DNA of 64,000 bases from Streptomyces sp. NBC_00510 (GCA_036013505.1 CP107851.1:4287501-4351500), one strand, 5' to 3'; positions 26,550 to 35,567 are shown, counted from the first letter of the stretch. Notes: generated from the letters alone by a model not told the origin. Numbers and translations: made by a program.

Positions 26550-28091
26550 ATGACGACGACCTGGGCCGACCTGGTCGGCACCGCGCTCCTCGGCACCGAC
26601 CGCAGGGGCAGCACACCCGAGGAGCTGCTGGACTCCGCCGCGCTCGCCGTCGTACGGCGCCGCGCCGGAGCGCGGCCGGCGACGGCGGGGGCGCGGCCGG
26701 CCACGACGCCCCACGACCCGCGGCCGCCGCTGCCCGAGGCGGCACGACGGCGCCTGTCCCTGCTGCTGGCGGACCGCTCGGTCGGGGGCGGCGGGGGCAG
26801 CCGGCGTGGCGCCGCCCCCAACCTCGCCGAGCTGCTGCCCCAGTGGCTCGCCGTGGCCAACGCCCGCGGCTGGGCGGCCCCGCCGGAGCTGCTGCCCGCG
26901 CTGCTGGACGCCGCCCGCGCACGCACCGACCTGCGGCCGGACGCCCTGGCGCTGGCGGGACCGCGCGGGTTGTGGCTGGCGGAGCTGAACTCCGACTGGC
27001 GGTTCGCGCTGCGCGCCGGGGCGCCGGGCGTCGTACCGGACACCGGTGACCCGGGCGCCGTGCGGACGCTGTGGGAGGAGGGGCTGTTCGCCGAACGGGT
27101 GGCCTTGCTGTCCCGGCTGCGGGCCCGCGACCCGCGGCAGGCGCTGGAGCTGCTGCGCTCGGGATGGGCCGCGGAGCGCGCCGAGGACCGGCTGATGTTC
27201 CTGGACTCGCTCCGCGAGGGCCTGTCGCCGCAGGACGAGCCGTTCCTGGAGCAGGCCCTCACCGACCGCAGCCGCAATGTGCGGGCCACCGCCGCGGAGC
27301 TGCTGTCGGCGCTCCCCGGCTCCGCCCTCGCCGCCCGGATGGCCGCACGGGCCAGGACGTGCGTCGCGTGGGATCCGGGGGGTGGCCGAATCGGGGCGGA
27401 GGCGCCGTACGAGTGCGACGCGGCCATGGAACGCGACGGCGTGGTGGCGATACCGCCCGCCGGGCGCGGGGAGCGGGCGTGGTGGTTCGGCCAGGTGGTG
27501 GACGCGGCGCCGCTCGTCACGTGGCGGGAGCGGTTCGGCGGCCGGACGCCGGAGGAGATCATCGCGCTGCCGGTCGCGGACGACTGGCAGGCGGATCTGC
27601 ACGCGGCGTGGTGCCGGGCCGCGGTGCGCCAGGGGGACGCGGCCTGGGCACGCGCCCTGCTGGGCCCCACCCCGGCGCCCGCGACGGCGGTCAGTCCCGT
27701 CGGGGACCCGGCGAAGCTGCTGTCGATCCTCCCGGCCCCGGAGCGGGCGGAGTGGGTGGCCCGCTTCATCGCGGCGCACGGCTTGTCGGAGGCGTTCCAG
27801 ATGCTCGCGGTATGCGCCGTGCCCTGGGCCGAGCCGCTGGGGGCGGCGGCGGTGGACGCGCTGGACATCGCGCGGGACGCGGGCAGCTACCCGTGGAGCT
27901 TCAGCGGGGTCATGGGCCTGGCCGAACGCTGCATGGACCCCGCGGAGGCCGACCGGGCGGCCCCGCTGGCCGCGGTGCCGGCCGAGTCCGCCGACACCTC
28001 ACCGGGCGCCGGGGCGTACTGGGCGGAGGCCTTCCAGCGACTGGTCGGCACCTTGCGCCTGCGGGCCGCGATGCTGGCGGAGCTCGCCTGA
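26550..28091 (+). CDS. DUF5691 family protein
   Basis: This 513-residue, largely alpha-helical protein matches the DUF5691 family. It opens with WADLVGTALLGTDRRG; the middle part contains HEAT-like units such as FLEQALTDRSRNVRATAAELLSALPG. There is no signal peptide, membrane segment or recognised catalytic motif. The ATG follows a perfect GGAGGA. DUF5691, SWIM, MoxR, DUF5682 and VWA genes appear together here, suggesting a scaffold role in a shared complex. It ends at a strong hairpin facing icmB. Confidence 0.82.
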   Translation: MTTTWADLVGTALLGTDRRGSTPEELLDSAALAVVRRRAGARPATAGARPATTPHDPRPPLPEAARRRLSLLLADRSVGGGGGSRRGAAPNLAELLPQWLAVANARGWAAPPELLPALLDAARARTDLRPDALALAGPRGLWLAELNSDWRFALRAGAPGVVPDTGDPGAVRTLWEEGLFAERVALLSRLRARDPRQALELLRSGWAAERAEDRLMFLDSLREGLSPQDEPFLEQALTDRSRNVRATAAELLSALPGSALAARMAARARTCVAWDPGGGRIGAEAPYECDAAMERDGVVAIPPAGRGERAWWFGQVVDAAPLVTWRERFGGRTPEEIIALPVADDWQADLHAAWCRAAVRQGDAAWARALLGPTPAPATAVSPVGDPAKLLSILPAPERAEWVARFIAAHGLSEAFQMLAVCAVPWAEPLGAAAVDALDIARDAGSYPWSFSGVMGLAERCMDPAEADRAAPLAAVPAESADTSPGAGAYWAEAFQRLVGTLRLRAAMLAELA

Positions 28092-28119
28092 ACGGGCGAC
28101 CGGAGCGGGCGACCGGGAG

Positions 28120-28158
28120 CGGGCGGCGGTCCGGGCGAAAGGCCCGCACCGCCGCCCG
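28120..28158. terminator. Bidirectional terminator between DUF5691 gene and icmB
   Basis: An 11-bp outer stem (28120-28130 with 28148-28158) continues, after one mismatch, into a 5-bp inner stem with a 5-nt loop. It lies between convergent genes. Confidence 0.85.
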
Positions 28159-28164
28159 TGACGA

Positions 28165-28578
28165 TCAGGCTTCGGCCGGATGGCGGATGTTGTCGTTCAC
28201 CCAGGTGACGACGTCGCCGGTCGACGTGCCCGGGGTGAAGATCGCGGCCACGCCCAGTTCCTGCAGCGGGGCGATGTCGTCCTCGGGGATGATCCCGCCG
28301 CCGAACACCTTGATGTCCTCCGCGTCACGCTCCCGGAGCAGCTCGATCACCTTGGCGAACAGCGTCATGTGGGCTCCGGAGAGGATGGACAGCCCGACGG
28401 CGTCGGCGTCCTCCTGGATCGCGGTGTCCACGATCTGCTCGGGCGTCTGGTGGAGACCGGTGTAGATGACCTCCATGCCGGCGTCCCGCAGCGCTCGCGC
28501 GATGACCTTGGCCCCGCGGTCGTGGCCGTCCAGGCCCGGCTTGGCGACCACCACACGGATCGGTCCGGACACTCCCAT
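28165..28578 (-). CDS. icmB: Isobutyryl-CoA mutase small (B12-binding) subunit
   Basis: This 137-residue stand-alone cobalamin-binding domain has the DxHxxG motif in KPGLDGHDRG, whose His ligates cobalt, followed by VGLSILSGAH and VFGGGIIPEDD. Stand-alone small subunits of this length in Streptomyces are IcmB, partner of IcmA in interconverting isobutyryl-CoA and n-butyryl-CoA. The catalytic large subunit is not in this window. ATG at 28578 is chosen because GGAGG lies just upstream; the ATG at 28590 overlaps that ribosome site. A methylmalonyl-CoA mutase-associated subunit is the alternative. Confidence 0.85.
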   Translation of the reverse strand: MGVSGPIRVVVAKPGLDGHDRGAKVIARALRDAGMEVIYTGLHQTPEQIVDTAIQEDADAVGLSILSGAHMTLFAKVIELLRERDAEDIKVFGGGIIPEDDIAPLQELGVAAIFTPGTSTGDVVTWVNDNIRHPAEA

Positions 28579-28819
28579 CGCTGCCTCCATACACGATTGC
28601 TGCGCTCAGCGGGCACATGTGTGAACGAACGTTATCGCCAGCATCCCCCGTGCGGACAGTTTCACGAAGGGCCCCGAGGGGGAAATCACACATGGGACAC
28701 GTTCACGTTAGAAACGCGTTCGGCCCGTGGCCGTCCTTCGTTCAGCAGGCGACACGGGCCGTCGCGTTCTCGGCGCACGGGGGACAGGGCCGTCTCCGTG
28801 TGCCCACGGGAGGTAGGCC

Positions 28820-29638
28820 ATGGGCGTCCTGTCTTTCGGTGTCGGAGACCGCTTGGTACGCCAGGCGGCCTACGTACGAGCCGCGGCGATCGAGATCGCC
28901 ATCCTGACCGGTCATGTTTTCCTCTACCCGACCGGTATCTTCCAGGAGCGCGGGCCACAGTTGGCGGCCGGCGACTCCGAGGCGCCGCCACGCCTCCCCA
29001 CCGCGGGCCGGAGCCATCCCCCGGTGCTCCTGCTGCACGGCTTCGTGGACAACCGTTCGGTGTTCGCGATGCTCCGCCGGTCGCTGCGACGGCACGGCTG
29101 GCCGCATGTGCAGGCGCTCAACTACTCGCCGCTGACCTGTGACATCCGTACGGCGGCCGCCCTCCTCGGACGCCACGTCGAACAGATCTGCGAGCAGACG
29201 GGGCACCGCCAGGTGGACATCGTGGGCCACAGCCTCGGTGGGCTCATCGCCCGCTACTACGCCCAGCGCCTGGGCGGCGACACGCGGGTGCGCACCGTGG
29301 TCACCCTGGGCACCCCGCACGCCGGGACCCGCGCCGCGCCGCTACTGAACCCGCATCCGATCGTCCGCCAGATGCGGCCCAACTCCGACCTCATCGAGGA
29401 ACTGGCCAAGCCGGCGACCGGGTGCCGTACCCGTTTCGTGGCGTTCTGGAGTGATCTGGACGAGCTGATGAGCCCGGTCGAGGCCGCCCGGCTCGATCAC
29501 CCGGACCTCATCGCCCGCAACGTCCACGTCGCGGGGGTCGGACATCTGACCATGCCGGTCCACGCGGCCATCGCCGCCGGCATCCGGCAGGCACTGCTGG
29601 GCGAGGAACTGGCGTCGGGGGCCGTGGACGCCGCCTGA
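28820..29638 (+). CDS. Alpha/beta hydrolase, class 2 lipase-like
   Basis: This 272-residue alpha/beta hydrolase has the oxyanion motif LLLHGFVDN, nucleophile elbow GHSLGG with Ser138, then a candidate acid in FWSDLDELMSP and the catalytic His in GVGHLTM (His242). The N-terminus has a hydrophobic stretch (AAIEIAILTGHVFLYPTG) but no clear cleavable signal. It resembles bacterial triacylglycerol lipases and PGAP1-like esterases. It is divergent from icmB with no obvious operon partner. Confidence 0.85.
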   Translation: MGVLSFGVGDRLVRQAAYVRAAAIEIAILTGHVFLYPTGIFQERGPQLAAGDSEAPPRLPTAGRSHPPVLLLHGFVDNRSVFAMLRRSLRRHGWPHVQALNYSPLTCDIRTAAALLGRHVEQICEQTGHRQVDIVGHSLGGLIARYYAQRLGGDTRVRTVVTLGTPHAGTRAAPLLNPHPIVRQMRPNSDLIEELAKPATGCRTRFVAFWSDLDELMSPVEAARLDHPDLIARNVHVAGVGHLTMPVHAAIAAGIRQALLGEELASGAVDAA

Positions 29639-29779
29639 CGGCCTTGCCCCCATAAGCATCGAAAGGCCATCGAACACAAGGCATCGGGGATACCCGAATC
29701 CCGCCGAAGATTGTGGGCGTCGCCCGCTGGGGGATACAGTCGCCGCTAATTCTCCTGCTGCCGAGGCGAAAGAGAAGCG

Positions 29780-31144
29780 GTGAACGACCGTCATCCGGCG
29801 GGGTACGCCCCCGAGTACAGCGGCTATGGGTACGAGGGGCATTCCGACGCCTCCTACGCGCCCGTGGGCGCCGCTCACGCGGATGACGATCCACTCTTCG
29901 GCTCCTGCCAGGGCTACCCCGCCTACGACACGGGGTCCTACGCCACCGTCTCGTACGACACCACCGCGACCGGCTACTGGCCCTCGGGGCAGGCCGCCGG
30001 CACCGCCGCCTACGGCGACCACGCGGGCACGGCCACCGGCACCTGGTACCCGGACGCCACACAGGCGCAGCCGGCGGCGGCCTACGACTACGCGCAGTAC
30101 GAGCACACGGCCGTCCACGCCGCCTACGAGGAGCCCGAGGCCGCCCACGCCCACGCTCCCGAGGCCGCTCACGCCCACGCTCCCGAGCCCGCCGCCTACG
30201 AGCAGCCGGACCGGTACGGGACCGAGGCGTACGCCCAGGAGCACTACGAGGCCGAGCACTACGAGGCCGACCGGTACGAGCCTGAGTCGTACGAGGCCGA
30301 GCCCTACGAGCCCGACGCCCACGACACCGCCGAGGACGACGCGGAGCCGGACCCGGAGCACGGCGCCGAGGACGGCGCCGCCCCGGCCCCCCTGCCGCGC
30401 CCGCGCAGCGGGAACGGCGTCGGGAGCCGCCGGCGCCGCCCGGCCCGGCGCTCCGCCCTGCTCACCGTCGCCGTCCCCTCCGTGGCGGTGATGGGCGTCG
30501 CCTGCGCGGCCGCCGTCACCGTCAACACCGACGACCCCGACAGCAGCCGCACCCAGGCCGACGGCGTGCCCGAGGCGGCCAACGCCCCGACCACGAAGCT
30601 CGACCAGCAGCTCGCCGGGGTCAACCGGGACGTCGACGACTTCACCGACCGGGCCAGCCGTAACCAGGAGCGCATCGACCTCAAGGAGCGCCAGGCGCTG
30701 GAGCGCGCGAAGAAGGCGGCGGAGGCGGCCCTCAAGGAGCAGCTGCGCCCCAAGTTCCTGCTCCCGGTCAAGCAGCACGGCCTGAGCGCCTACTTCGGGC
30801 AGGCGGGCGTGAACTGGATGTCGGTCCACACCGGCATCGACTTCCCGGTGGACTACGGCACCCCGGTGATGGCCGCGACCGACGGCGTCGTGCGCACCCA
30901 GTGGAACAGCGCTTACGGCAACATGGCGATAGTGACCGCCCCCGACGGCACCGAGACCTGGTACTGCCACCTGAGCAGCACCAAGATCCGCTCGGGCTCG
31001 GTCAAGGCCGGCGAGGTCATCGCCTACTCCGGCAATTCGGGCAACTCCACCGGGCCGCACCTCCACTTCGAGGTGCGTCCCGCGGGCGGCGCGGCCATCG
31101 ACCCGCTGCAGTGGCTGCTGAAGCACGGGATCGACCCGCGCTGA
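29780..31144 (+). CDS. Membrane-anchored M23 metallopeptidase
   Basis: This 454-residue cell-wall peptidase homologue has a disordered cytosolic N-terminus (1-220) with HAHAPEAA repeats and Tyr/Glu-rich repeats of the form HYEAEHYEADRYEPES. A membrane segment lies at about 226-247, then a coiled coil (about 275-325), then an M23 domain with all zinc ligands: His350 and Asp354 (HTGIDF), and His427/His429 (HLHF), plus His397. It is expected to cut peptidoglycan cross-links outside the membrane. GTG at 29780 follows AAAGAGAAG. The long Tyr-rich tail is unusual for this family. Confidence 0.9.
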   Translation: MNDRHPAGYAPEYSGYGYEGHSDASYAPVGAAHADDDPLFGSCQGYPAYDTGSYATVSYDTTATGYWPSGQAAGTAAYGDHAGTATGTWYPDATQAQPAAAYDYAQYEHTAVHAAYEEPEAAHAHAPEAAHAHAPEPAAYEQPDRYGTEAYAQEHYEAEHYEADRYEPESYEAEPYEPDAHDTAEDDAEPDPEHGAEDGAAPAPLPRPRSGNGVGSRRRRPARRSALLTVAVPSVAVMGVACAAAVTVNTDDPDSSRTQADGVPEAANAPTTKLDQQLAGVNRDVDDFTDRASRNQERIDLKERQALERAKKAAEAALKEQLRPKFLLPVKQHGLSAYFGQAGVNWMSVHTGIDFPVDYGTPVMAATDGVVRTQWNSAYGNMAIVTAPDGTETWYCHLSSTKIRSGSVKAGEVIAYSGNSGNSTGPHLHFEVRPAGGAAIDPLQWLLKHGIDPR

Positions 31145-31235
31145 GCCCGGGCCCCGCCGGAGCGGGACCAGGGCCGGGACCAGGGTCGGAACCGGGACCG
31201 GACGAGGGCCGGGCGAGGACCCCTCCTGAAGCCGG

Positions 31236-33671
31236 CTAGAGCTTCTCCACCGGCGCGTACCGCAGCAGCAGCACCTTCGGCCGCTCGTCGCCGAAGTCGA
31301 TGGTGGCCTTGGCCTTCTCCCCGCTGCCGTCGACCGCGACGACCGTGCCCAGCCCGAAGGTGTCGTGCGTGACCCGGTCACCGACCGCCAGCGAGATGAC
31401 CGGGCGGTCCTGGGTGCGCCGCGTCGCGAATCCGGAGGGCCCGCTCTTCGACGGGGAACGCGACAGCATCGAGGCCGCCGCCGACACCGAGGCGGAGGGT
31501 GCCGCGGAGGCGCCCGTGCGCTTCCACTCGATGAGCGGCTCCGGGATCTCCTCCAGGAAGCGCGAGGGCGGGTTGTACGAGGGCTGGCCCCAGGCGCTGC
31601 GCATGGTCGACCGCGTCACGTACAGCCGCTGCCGCGCCCGCGTGATGCCGACGTAGGCGAGCCGCCGCTCCTCCTCCAGTTCCTTGGTCTGGCCGAGCGC
31701 GCGCATGTGCGGGAAGACCCCGTCCTCCATGCCGGTCAGGAAGACCACCGGGAACTCCAGGCCCTTGGCGGTGTGCAGGGTCATCAGCGTTATGACGCCG
31801 CCGCCCTCGTCGTCGTCCGGGATCTGGTCGGAGTCGGCGACCAGCGCGACCCGCTCCAGGAACTCCGCGAGCGTGCCGGGCTCCTCCTCGGTGCGCTCCT
31901 GCTCGAACTCCAGTGCCACCGCCGCGAGTTCCTGGAGGTTCTCGATGCGGGTCTCGTCCTGCGGGTCGGTGGAGGCCTGCAGCTCGGCCAGGTAGCCCGT
32001 GCGCTCCAGCACGGCCTCCAGGACGGTGGCGGGGCCGGCGCCCGAGTCGACGACGGTGCGCAGCTCCTCCAGGAGCTCGTTGAAGCGCTTGACGGCGTTG
32101 ACCGAGCGCGACGCCATGCCGAAGGCCTCGTCGACCCGGCGCAGCGCGGCGGCGAAGGAGATCCGCTCGCGTGACGCCAGGGCGTCGACCATGGCCTCGG
32201 CGCGCTCCCCGATGCCGCGCTTGGGCACGTTGAGGATGCGGCGCAGCGGGACGGTGTCCTCGGGGTTGGCGAGCACGCGCAGGTAGGCCAGGACGTCCCG
32301 GACCTCCTTGCGCTCGTAGAAGCGGACCCCGCCGACGACCTTGTAGGGCAGGCCGACGCGGATGAAGACCTCTTCGAAGACACGGGACTGCGCGTTGGTG
32401 CGGTAGAAGACCGCGACCTCGCCGGGGCGGGCGTCGCCGGCGTCGGTGAGCCGGTCGATCTCGTCGGCGATGAACTGCGCCTCGTCGTGCTCCTGGTCGG
32501 CGACGTAGCCGGTGATGATGGGGCCCTGGCCGGCCTCCGTCCACAGGTTCTTGGGGCGGCGGGAGGCGTTGCGCTCGATGACGGCGTTGGCGGCGGTCAG
32601 GATGTTCTGGGTGGAGCGGTAGTTCTGCTCCAGCAGGATCGTGCGGGCCTGCGGGTAGTCCTCCTCGAACTGGAGGATGTTGCGGATCGTGGCGCCGCGG
32701 AAGGCGTAGATGCTCTGGTCGGCGTCACCGACCACGCACAGCTCGGCGGGCCCCTCGCCGCCCTCCTCCGCGTCACCGGTCCCGACCAGCTCGCGCACCA
32801 GGGTGTACTGGGCGTGGTTGGTGTCCTGGTACTCGTCGACCAGGACGTGCCGGAACCGGCGCCGGTAGTGCTCGGCGACGTCCGGGAAGGCCTGGAGCAG
32901 GTTGACCGTGGTCATGATGATGTCGTCGAAGTCGAGCGCGTTGGCCTCGCGCAGCCGCGACTGGTACATCGCGTAGGCCTCGGCGAGCTTCTTCTCGAAG
33001 GGGTTCTCGGCCTGGTCGGCGAAGGTCTCCTCGTCGATGAGCTCGTTCTTGAGGTTGGAGACCTTGGCGCTGAAGGACTTCGGCGGGAACTGCTTGGGGT
33101 CCAGGTCCAGGTCGCGGCAGACCAGGGCCATCAGCCGCTTGGAGTCGGCCGCGTCGTAGATCGAGAAGCTGGAGGTGAAGCCGAGCCTCTTGGACTCCCG
33201 GCGCAGGATGCGGACGCACGCGCTGTGGAAGGTGGAGACCCACATCACATTGGCGCGCGGGCCGACCAGCTGCTCGACGCGCTCCTTCATCTCGCCGGCG
33301 GCCTTGTTGGTGAAGGTGATCGCCAGGATCTGGCCGGGGTGCACCTTGCGGGCACCCAGCAGGTACGCGATGCGGTGGGTGAGCACCCGGGTCTTGCCTG
33401 AGCCGGCGCCGGCGACGATGAGCAGCGGGGAGCCGGTGTGCTCGACGGCGGCACGCTGCTGCTCGTTGAGCCCCTCCAGCAGCGCGGTCGGGTCGACGAC
33501 CGGGCGGGGGGCGCCGTCCCGGTAGTACGCGTCCCGGTCGACGGGCGCGTCGAAGCGCCCCTCGAAGAGGTCGTCGGGAGCCGTGTCGGGCTCGTCCTCG
33601 GGAGGCGGCGGGGGCTCCTCCTCCCTCGGTTCGAGGCCGGCCAGGAAGCTGTCGTCAAAGAGGCTGCTCAT
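31236..33671 (-). CDS. pcrA: ATP-dependent DNA helicase PcrA/UvrD
   Basis: This 811-residue superfamily 1A 3'-5' helicase acts in DNA repair and replication. Visible motifs are Q-motif region LNEQQRAAVEH, Walker A GAGSGKT, motif Ia AITFTNKAA, motif II VDEYQDTN, motif III GDADQSIYAFRGA, motif IV LEQNYRS, motif V LMTLHTAKGLEFPVVFLTG and motif VI VGITRAR. The acidic N-terminal 60-residue extension and the C-terminal Tudor-like tail (VGDRVTHDTFGLGTVVAVDG) are usual in actinobacterial PcrA. It converges with the M23 gene. Confidence 0.96.
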   Translation of the reverse strand: MSSLFDDSFLAGLEPREEEPPPPPEDEPDTAPDDLFEGRFDAPVDRDAYYRDGAPRPVVDPTALLEGLNEQQRAAVEHTGSPLLIVAGAGSGKTRVLTHRIAYLLGARKVHPGQILAITFTNKAAGEMKERVEQLVGPRANVMWVSTFHSACVRILRRESKRLGFTSSFSIYDAADSKRLMALVCRDLDLDPKQFPPKSFSAKVSNLKNELIDEETFADQAENPFEKKLAEAYAMYQSRLREANALDFDDIIMTTVNLLQAFPDVAEHYRRRFRHVLVDEYQDTNHAQYTLVRELVGTGDAEEGGEGPAELCVVGDADQSIYAFRGATIRNILQFEEDYPQARTILLEQNYRSTQNILTAANAVIERNASRRPKNLWTEAGQGPIITGYVADQEHDEAQFIADEIDRLTDAGDARPGEVAVFYRTNAQSRVFEEVFIRVGLPYKVVGGVRFYERKEVRDVLAYLRVLANPEDTVPLRRILNVPKRGIGERAEAMVDALASRERISFAAALRRVDEAFGMASRSVNAVKRFNELLEELRTVVDSGAGPATVLEAVLERTGYLAELQASTDPQDETRIENLQELAAVALEFEQERTEEEPGTLAEFLERVALVADSDQIPDDDEGGGVITLMTLHTAKGLEFPVVFLTGMEDGVFPHMRALGQTKELEEERRLAYVGITRARQRLYVTRSTMRSAWGQPSYNPPSRFLEEIPEPLIEWKRTGASAAPSASVSAAASMLSRSPSKSGPSGFATRRTQDRPVISLAVGDRVTHDTFGLGTVVAVDGSGEKAKATIDFGDERPKVLLLRYAPVEKL

Positions 33672-33903
33672 CGCCTCCCGAGTCTAGGCCGTGGGACGGA
33701 CAGCGGTGCGCCGCTTGCCCGAGCCCGAGCCCGCGTCCGCACCCTCCGCGGCACGGCCCGTCGCCGCCCGCGGCGGCCCCGCATGGCGAAGGTCACGAAA
33801 TGATTGCGGACAATTCGAACACCAGGGTTCCCACGGACCCCCGCAGTTGACTACCGTGCCGCATCAGGCGGTCCGCTCCATGCGGCGGCGACCGTGCCGT
33901 CAC

Positions 33904-34050
33904 GGGCCGCCTCCGCTGAGTCCGGCGACCGCCGGAGCCGGGGACCCACGACCTTGGGGTGAATCGGTCCGTACGAGCGCAGCGCGCCCGCACGGCCCGT
34001 AGGGCGGCCTTCCGAAGCCCGAACCCGACAGCTAACCCGGTAGGCGGTCC
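33904..34050 (+). ncRNA. ydaO-type c-di-AMP riboswitch upstream of NlpC/P60 gene
   Basis: The leader shows the conserved ydaO/c-di-AMP aptamer blocks in order: CGCTGAGTCCGG, GGAGCCGGGGACCCA, GGGGTGAATC (33956-33965), CTTCCGAAGCCCGAACCCGA and CAGCTAACCCGGTAGGCGG (34029-34047). The closing stem pairs GGCCGCCT (from 33905) with AGGCGGTCC (34042-34050). It is followed directly by GGAAGGAG and a TTG start of a secreted cell-wall hydrolase, the usual Streptomyces context, where c-di-AMP lowers expression of such hydrolases. A possible promoter element TTGACT lies at 33847. The expression platform was not resolved. Confidence 0.88.
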
Positions 34051-34069
34051 ACGGAAGGAGCCGCCTGAC

Positions 34070-35182
34070 TTGGCGACGCACCGCAAGCCGCGCCCGCGCG
34101 CGCTGACCGTCCCCGGCCCCCGGGCCGCGGTGGGGCTCACGACCGCCGCACTGGCGACCGTCACCCTCTTCGGCGAGAGCGCGAGCGCGGCGCCCGCCTC
34201 ACCCGACAAGCCCTCCATCACCGAGGTCAAGGCCCAGGTCGACAAGCTCCACCACCAGGCCGAAGCCGCCACCGAGCGCTACAACGGCGCCAAGGAGCAG
34301 ACCGAGCAGCAGCGGGCGCGCGCCGACGCGCTGCTGGACCAGGTGGCCCGCAGGACCGAGACGCTCAACTCCGCCCGCCGCACCATCGGCGAGTACGCCG
34401 CGGCGCAGTACCGGGGCGGCGGCCTGGACGGGACGACGAGCTTCCTGCTCACCTCCGACCCGCAGCAGTTCCTGGACCAGGCGCACCTGATGGACCGCCT
34501 GTCCGACCGCCAGGAGCACGCGCTGGAGACCTTCCGCTCCGAGCAGGCCGAGACGACGGCCAAGCGCGCCGAGGCCGTCGAGAGCCTGCAGAAGCTGACC
34601 GACGCGCAGCGGCGGCTGAACGCGGAGAAGACCACGGTCAAGCAGAAGCTCGCCGCGGCGCAGAAGCTGCTGAACAGCCTCACCGCCCAGGAGAAGGCGC
34701 GGCTGGCGGCGCTGGAGAAGAAGCGGCAGGAGGAGGCCGCCGCGAAGGCCGCGGAGATCGCCGCCAAGGAGAAGGCCGCGCAGGAGGCGGCCGGGGAGTC
34801 GGGCTCGACGGCCCCGGTGTCCGGCACCTACGCCGCCAAGGCGGCCAAGGCGATCGAGTTCGCGCGCGCCCAGCTGGGCAAGCCGTACGTGTACGGGGCC
34901 ACCGGCCCCAACTCCTACGACTGCTCGGGCCTGACCCAGGCCGCCTGGGGCGCCGCGGGCGTCTCGATCCCCCGCGTCACCTACGACCAGGTCGACTTCG
35001 GCAGCCGCGTCACCGCCGACCAGCTGCAACCCGGCGACCTGGTCTTCTTCTACTCGGACGTCACCCACGTCGGCCTCTACATCGGCGGCGGCCGGATGAT
35101 CCACGCCCCCCACACCGGGACCGTGGTGAAGATCGCCCCGATCACGGAGATGCCGATCTACGGCTACGCCCGGATGGCCTGA
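34070..35182 (+). CDS. Secreted NlpC/P60 peptidoglycan hydrolase (riboswitch-controlled)
   Basis: This 370-residue protein begins with a signal peptide (basic start, hydrophobic VGLTTAALATVTLFGES, likely cleavage after ASA near 40). A long coiled coil covers about 48-245, and a C-terminal NlpC/P60 domain has the catalytic Cys285 in SYDCSGLTQ and His333 in THVGLYIG. It would hydrolyse peptide stems of peptidoglycan. TTG at 34070 is chosen because GGAAGGAG lies 9 nt upstream and because the longer open frame from 33959 runs through the riboswitch. Its partner copy lies at 35907. Confidence 0.93.
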   Translation: MATHRKPRPRALTVPGPRAAVGLTTAALATVTLFGESASAAPASPDKPSITEVKAQVDKLHHQAEAATERYNGAKEQTEQQRARADALLDQVARRTETLNSARRTIGEYAAAQYRGGGLDGTTSFLLTSDPQQFLDQAHLMDRLSDRQEHALETFRSEQAETTAKRAEAVESLQKLTDAQRRLNAEKTTVKQKLAAAQKLLNSLTAQEKARLAALEKKRQEEAAAKAAEIAAKEKAAQEAAGESGSTAPVSGTYAAKAAKAIEFARAQLGKPYVYGATGPNSYDCSGLTQAAWGAAGVSIPRVTYDQVDFGSRVTADQLQPGDLVFFYSDVTHVGLYIGGGRMIHAPHTGTVVKIAPITEMPIYGYARMA

Positions 35183-35213
35183 GCCCCCGCCCGCCCCGTC
35201 CCCCCGGCCGGGC

Positions 35214-35567
35214 TCAGGTCCACAGCACCGCGATGAAGATGTTGGCGGTGGTCAGCGCACCCACGGTGCCGAAGGCCGCCGCCGGCACCTTCTCCTCGTC
35301 CCGCTTGACGTAGACCAGGCCGAGGATCACCACCAGGATCGCCAGCTTCACGCCGATCTTGATGTTGTTGACCGGTTGGTCGTCGGCCTGGTTGAGGCCG
35401 ACCAGCAGCGCGCCCGTGACCAGCATGGTCAGCGCGCCGTGCAGCATGCCCGGCACGAACCGGGCCTCGCCGCGGCCCATGGCCTTCATCTGGGTGAGGA
35501 AGCCGCCCAGCAGCGCGGCGATGCCGATGATGTGCAGGCCGACGATCAGGTTGATGAGTACGTCCAT
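35214..35567 (-). CDS. Small four-TM membrane protein
   Basis: This 117-residue protein has four hydrophobic segments (LINLIVGLHIIGIAALLGGFL; MLHGALTMLVTGALLVGL; IGVKLAILVVILGLVYV; AFGTVGALTTANIFIAVLW). It resembles small uncharacterised actinobacterial integral membrane proteins often found beside NlpC/P60 genes. No catalytic motif is visible. It is convergent with the upstream hydrolase gene. Confidence 0.8.
   Translation of the reverse strand: MDVLINLIVGLHIIGIAALLGGFLTQMKAMGRGEARFVPGMLHGALTMLVTGALLVGLNQADDQPVNNIKIGVKLAILVVILGLVYVKRDEEKVPAAAFGTVGALTTANIFIAVLWT

Noticed and set aside
29641..29779. Possible ydaO-type riboswitch before the M23 peptidase
   Set aside because: The conserved aptamer blocks seen at 33904-34050 are absent.
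33959..34069. N-terminal extension of the first NlpC/P60 protein
   Set aside because: It runs through the c-di-AMP riboswitch, has no ribosome site at its start and would precede the signal peptide with unrelated sequence.
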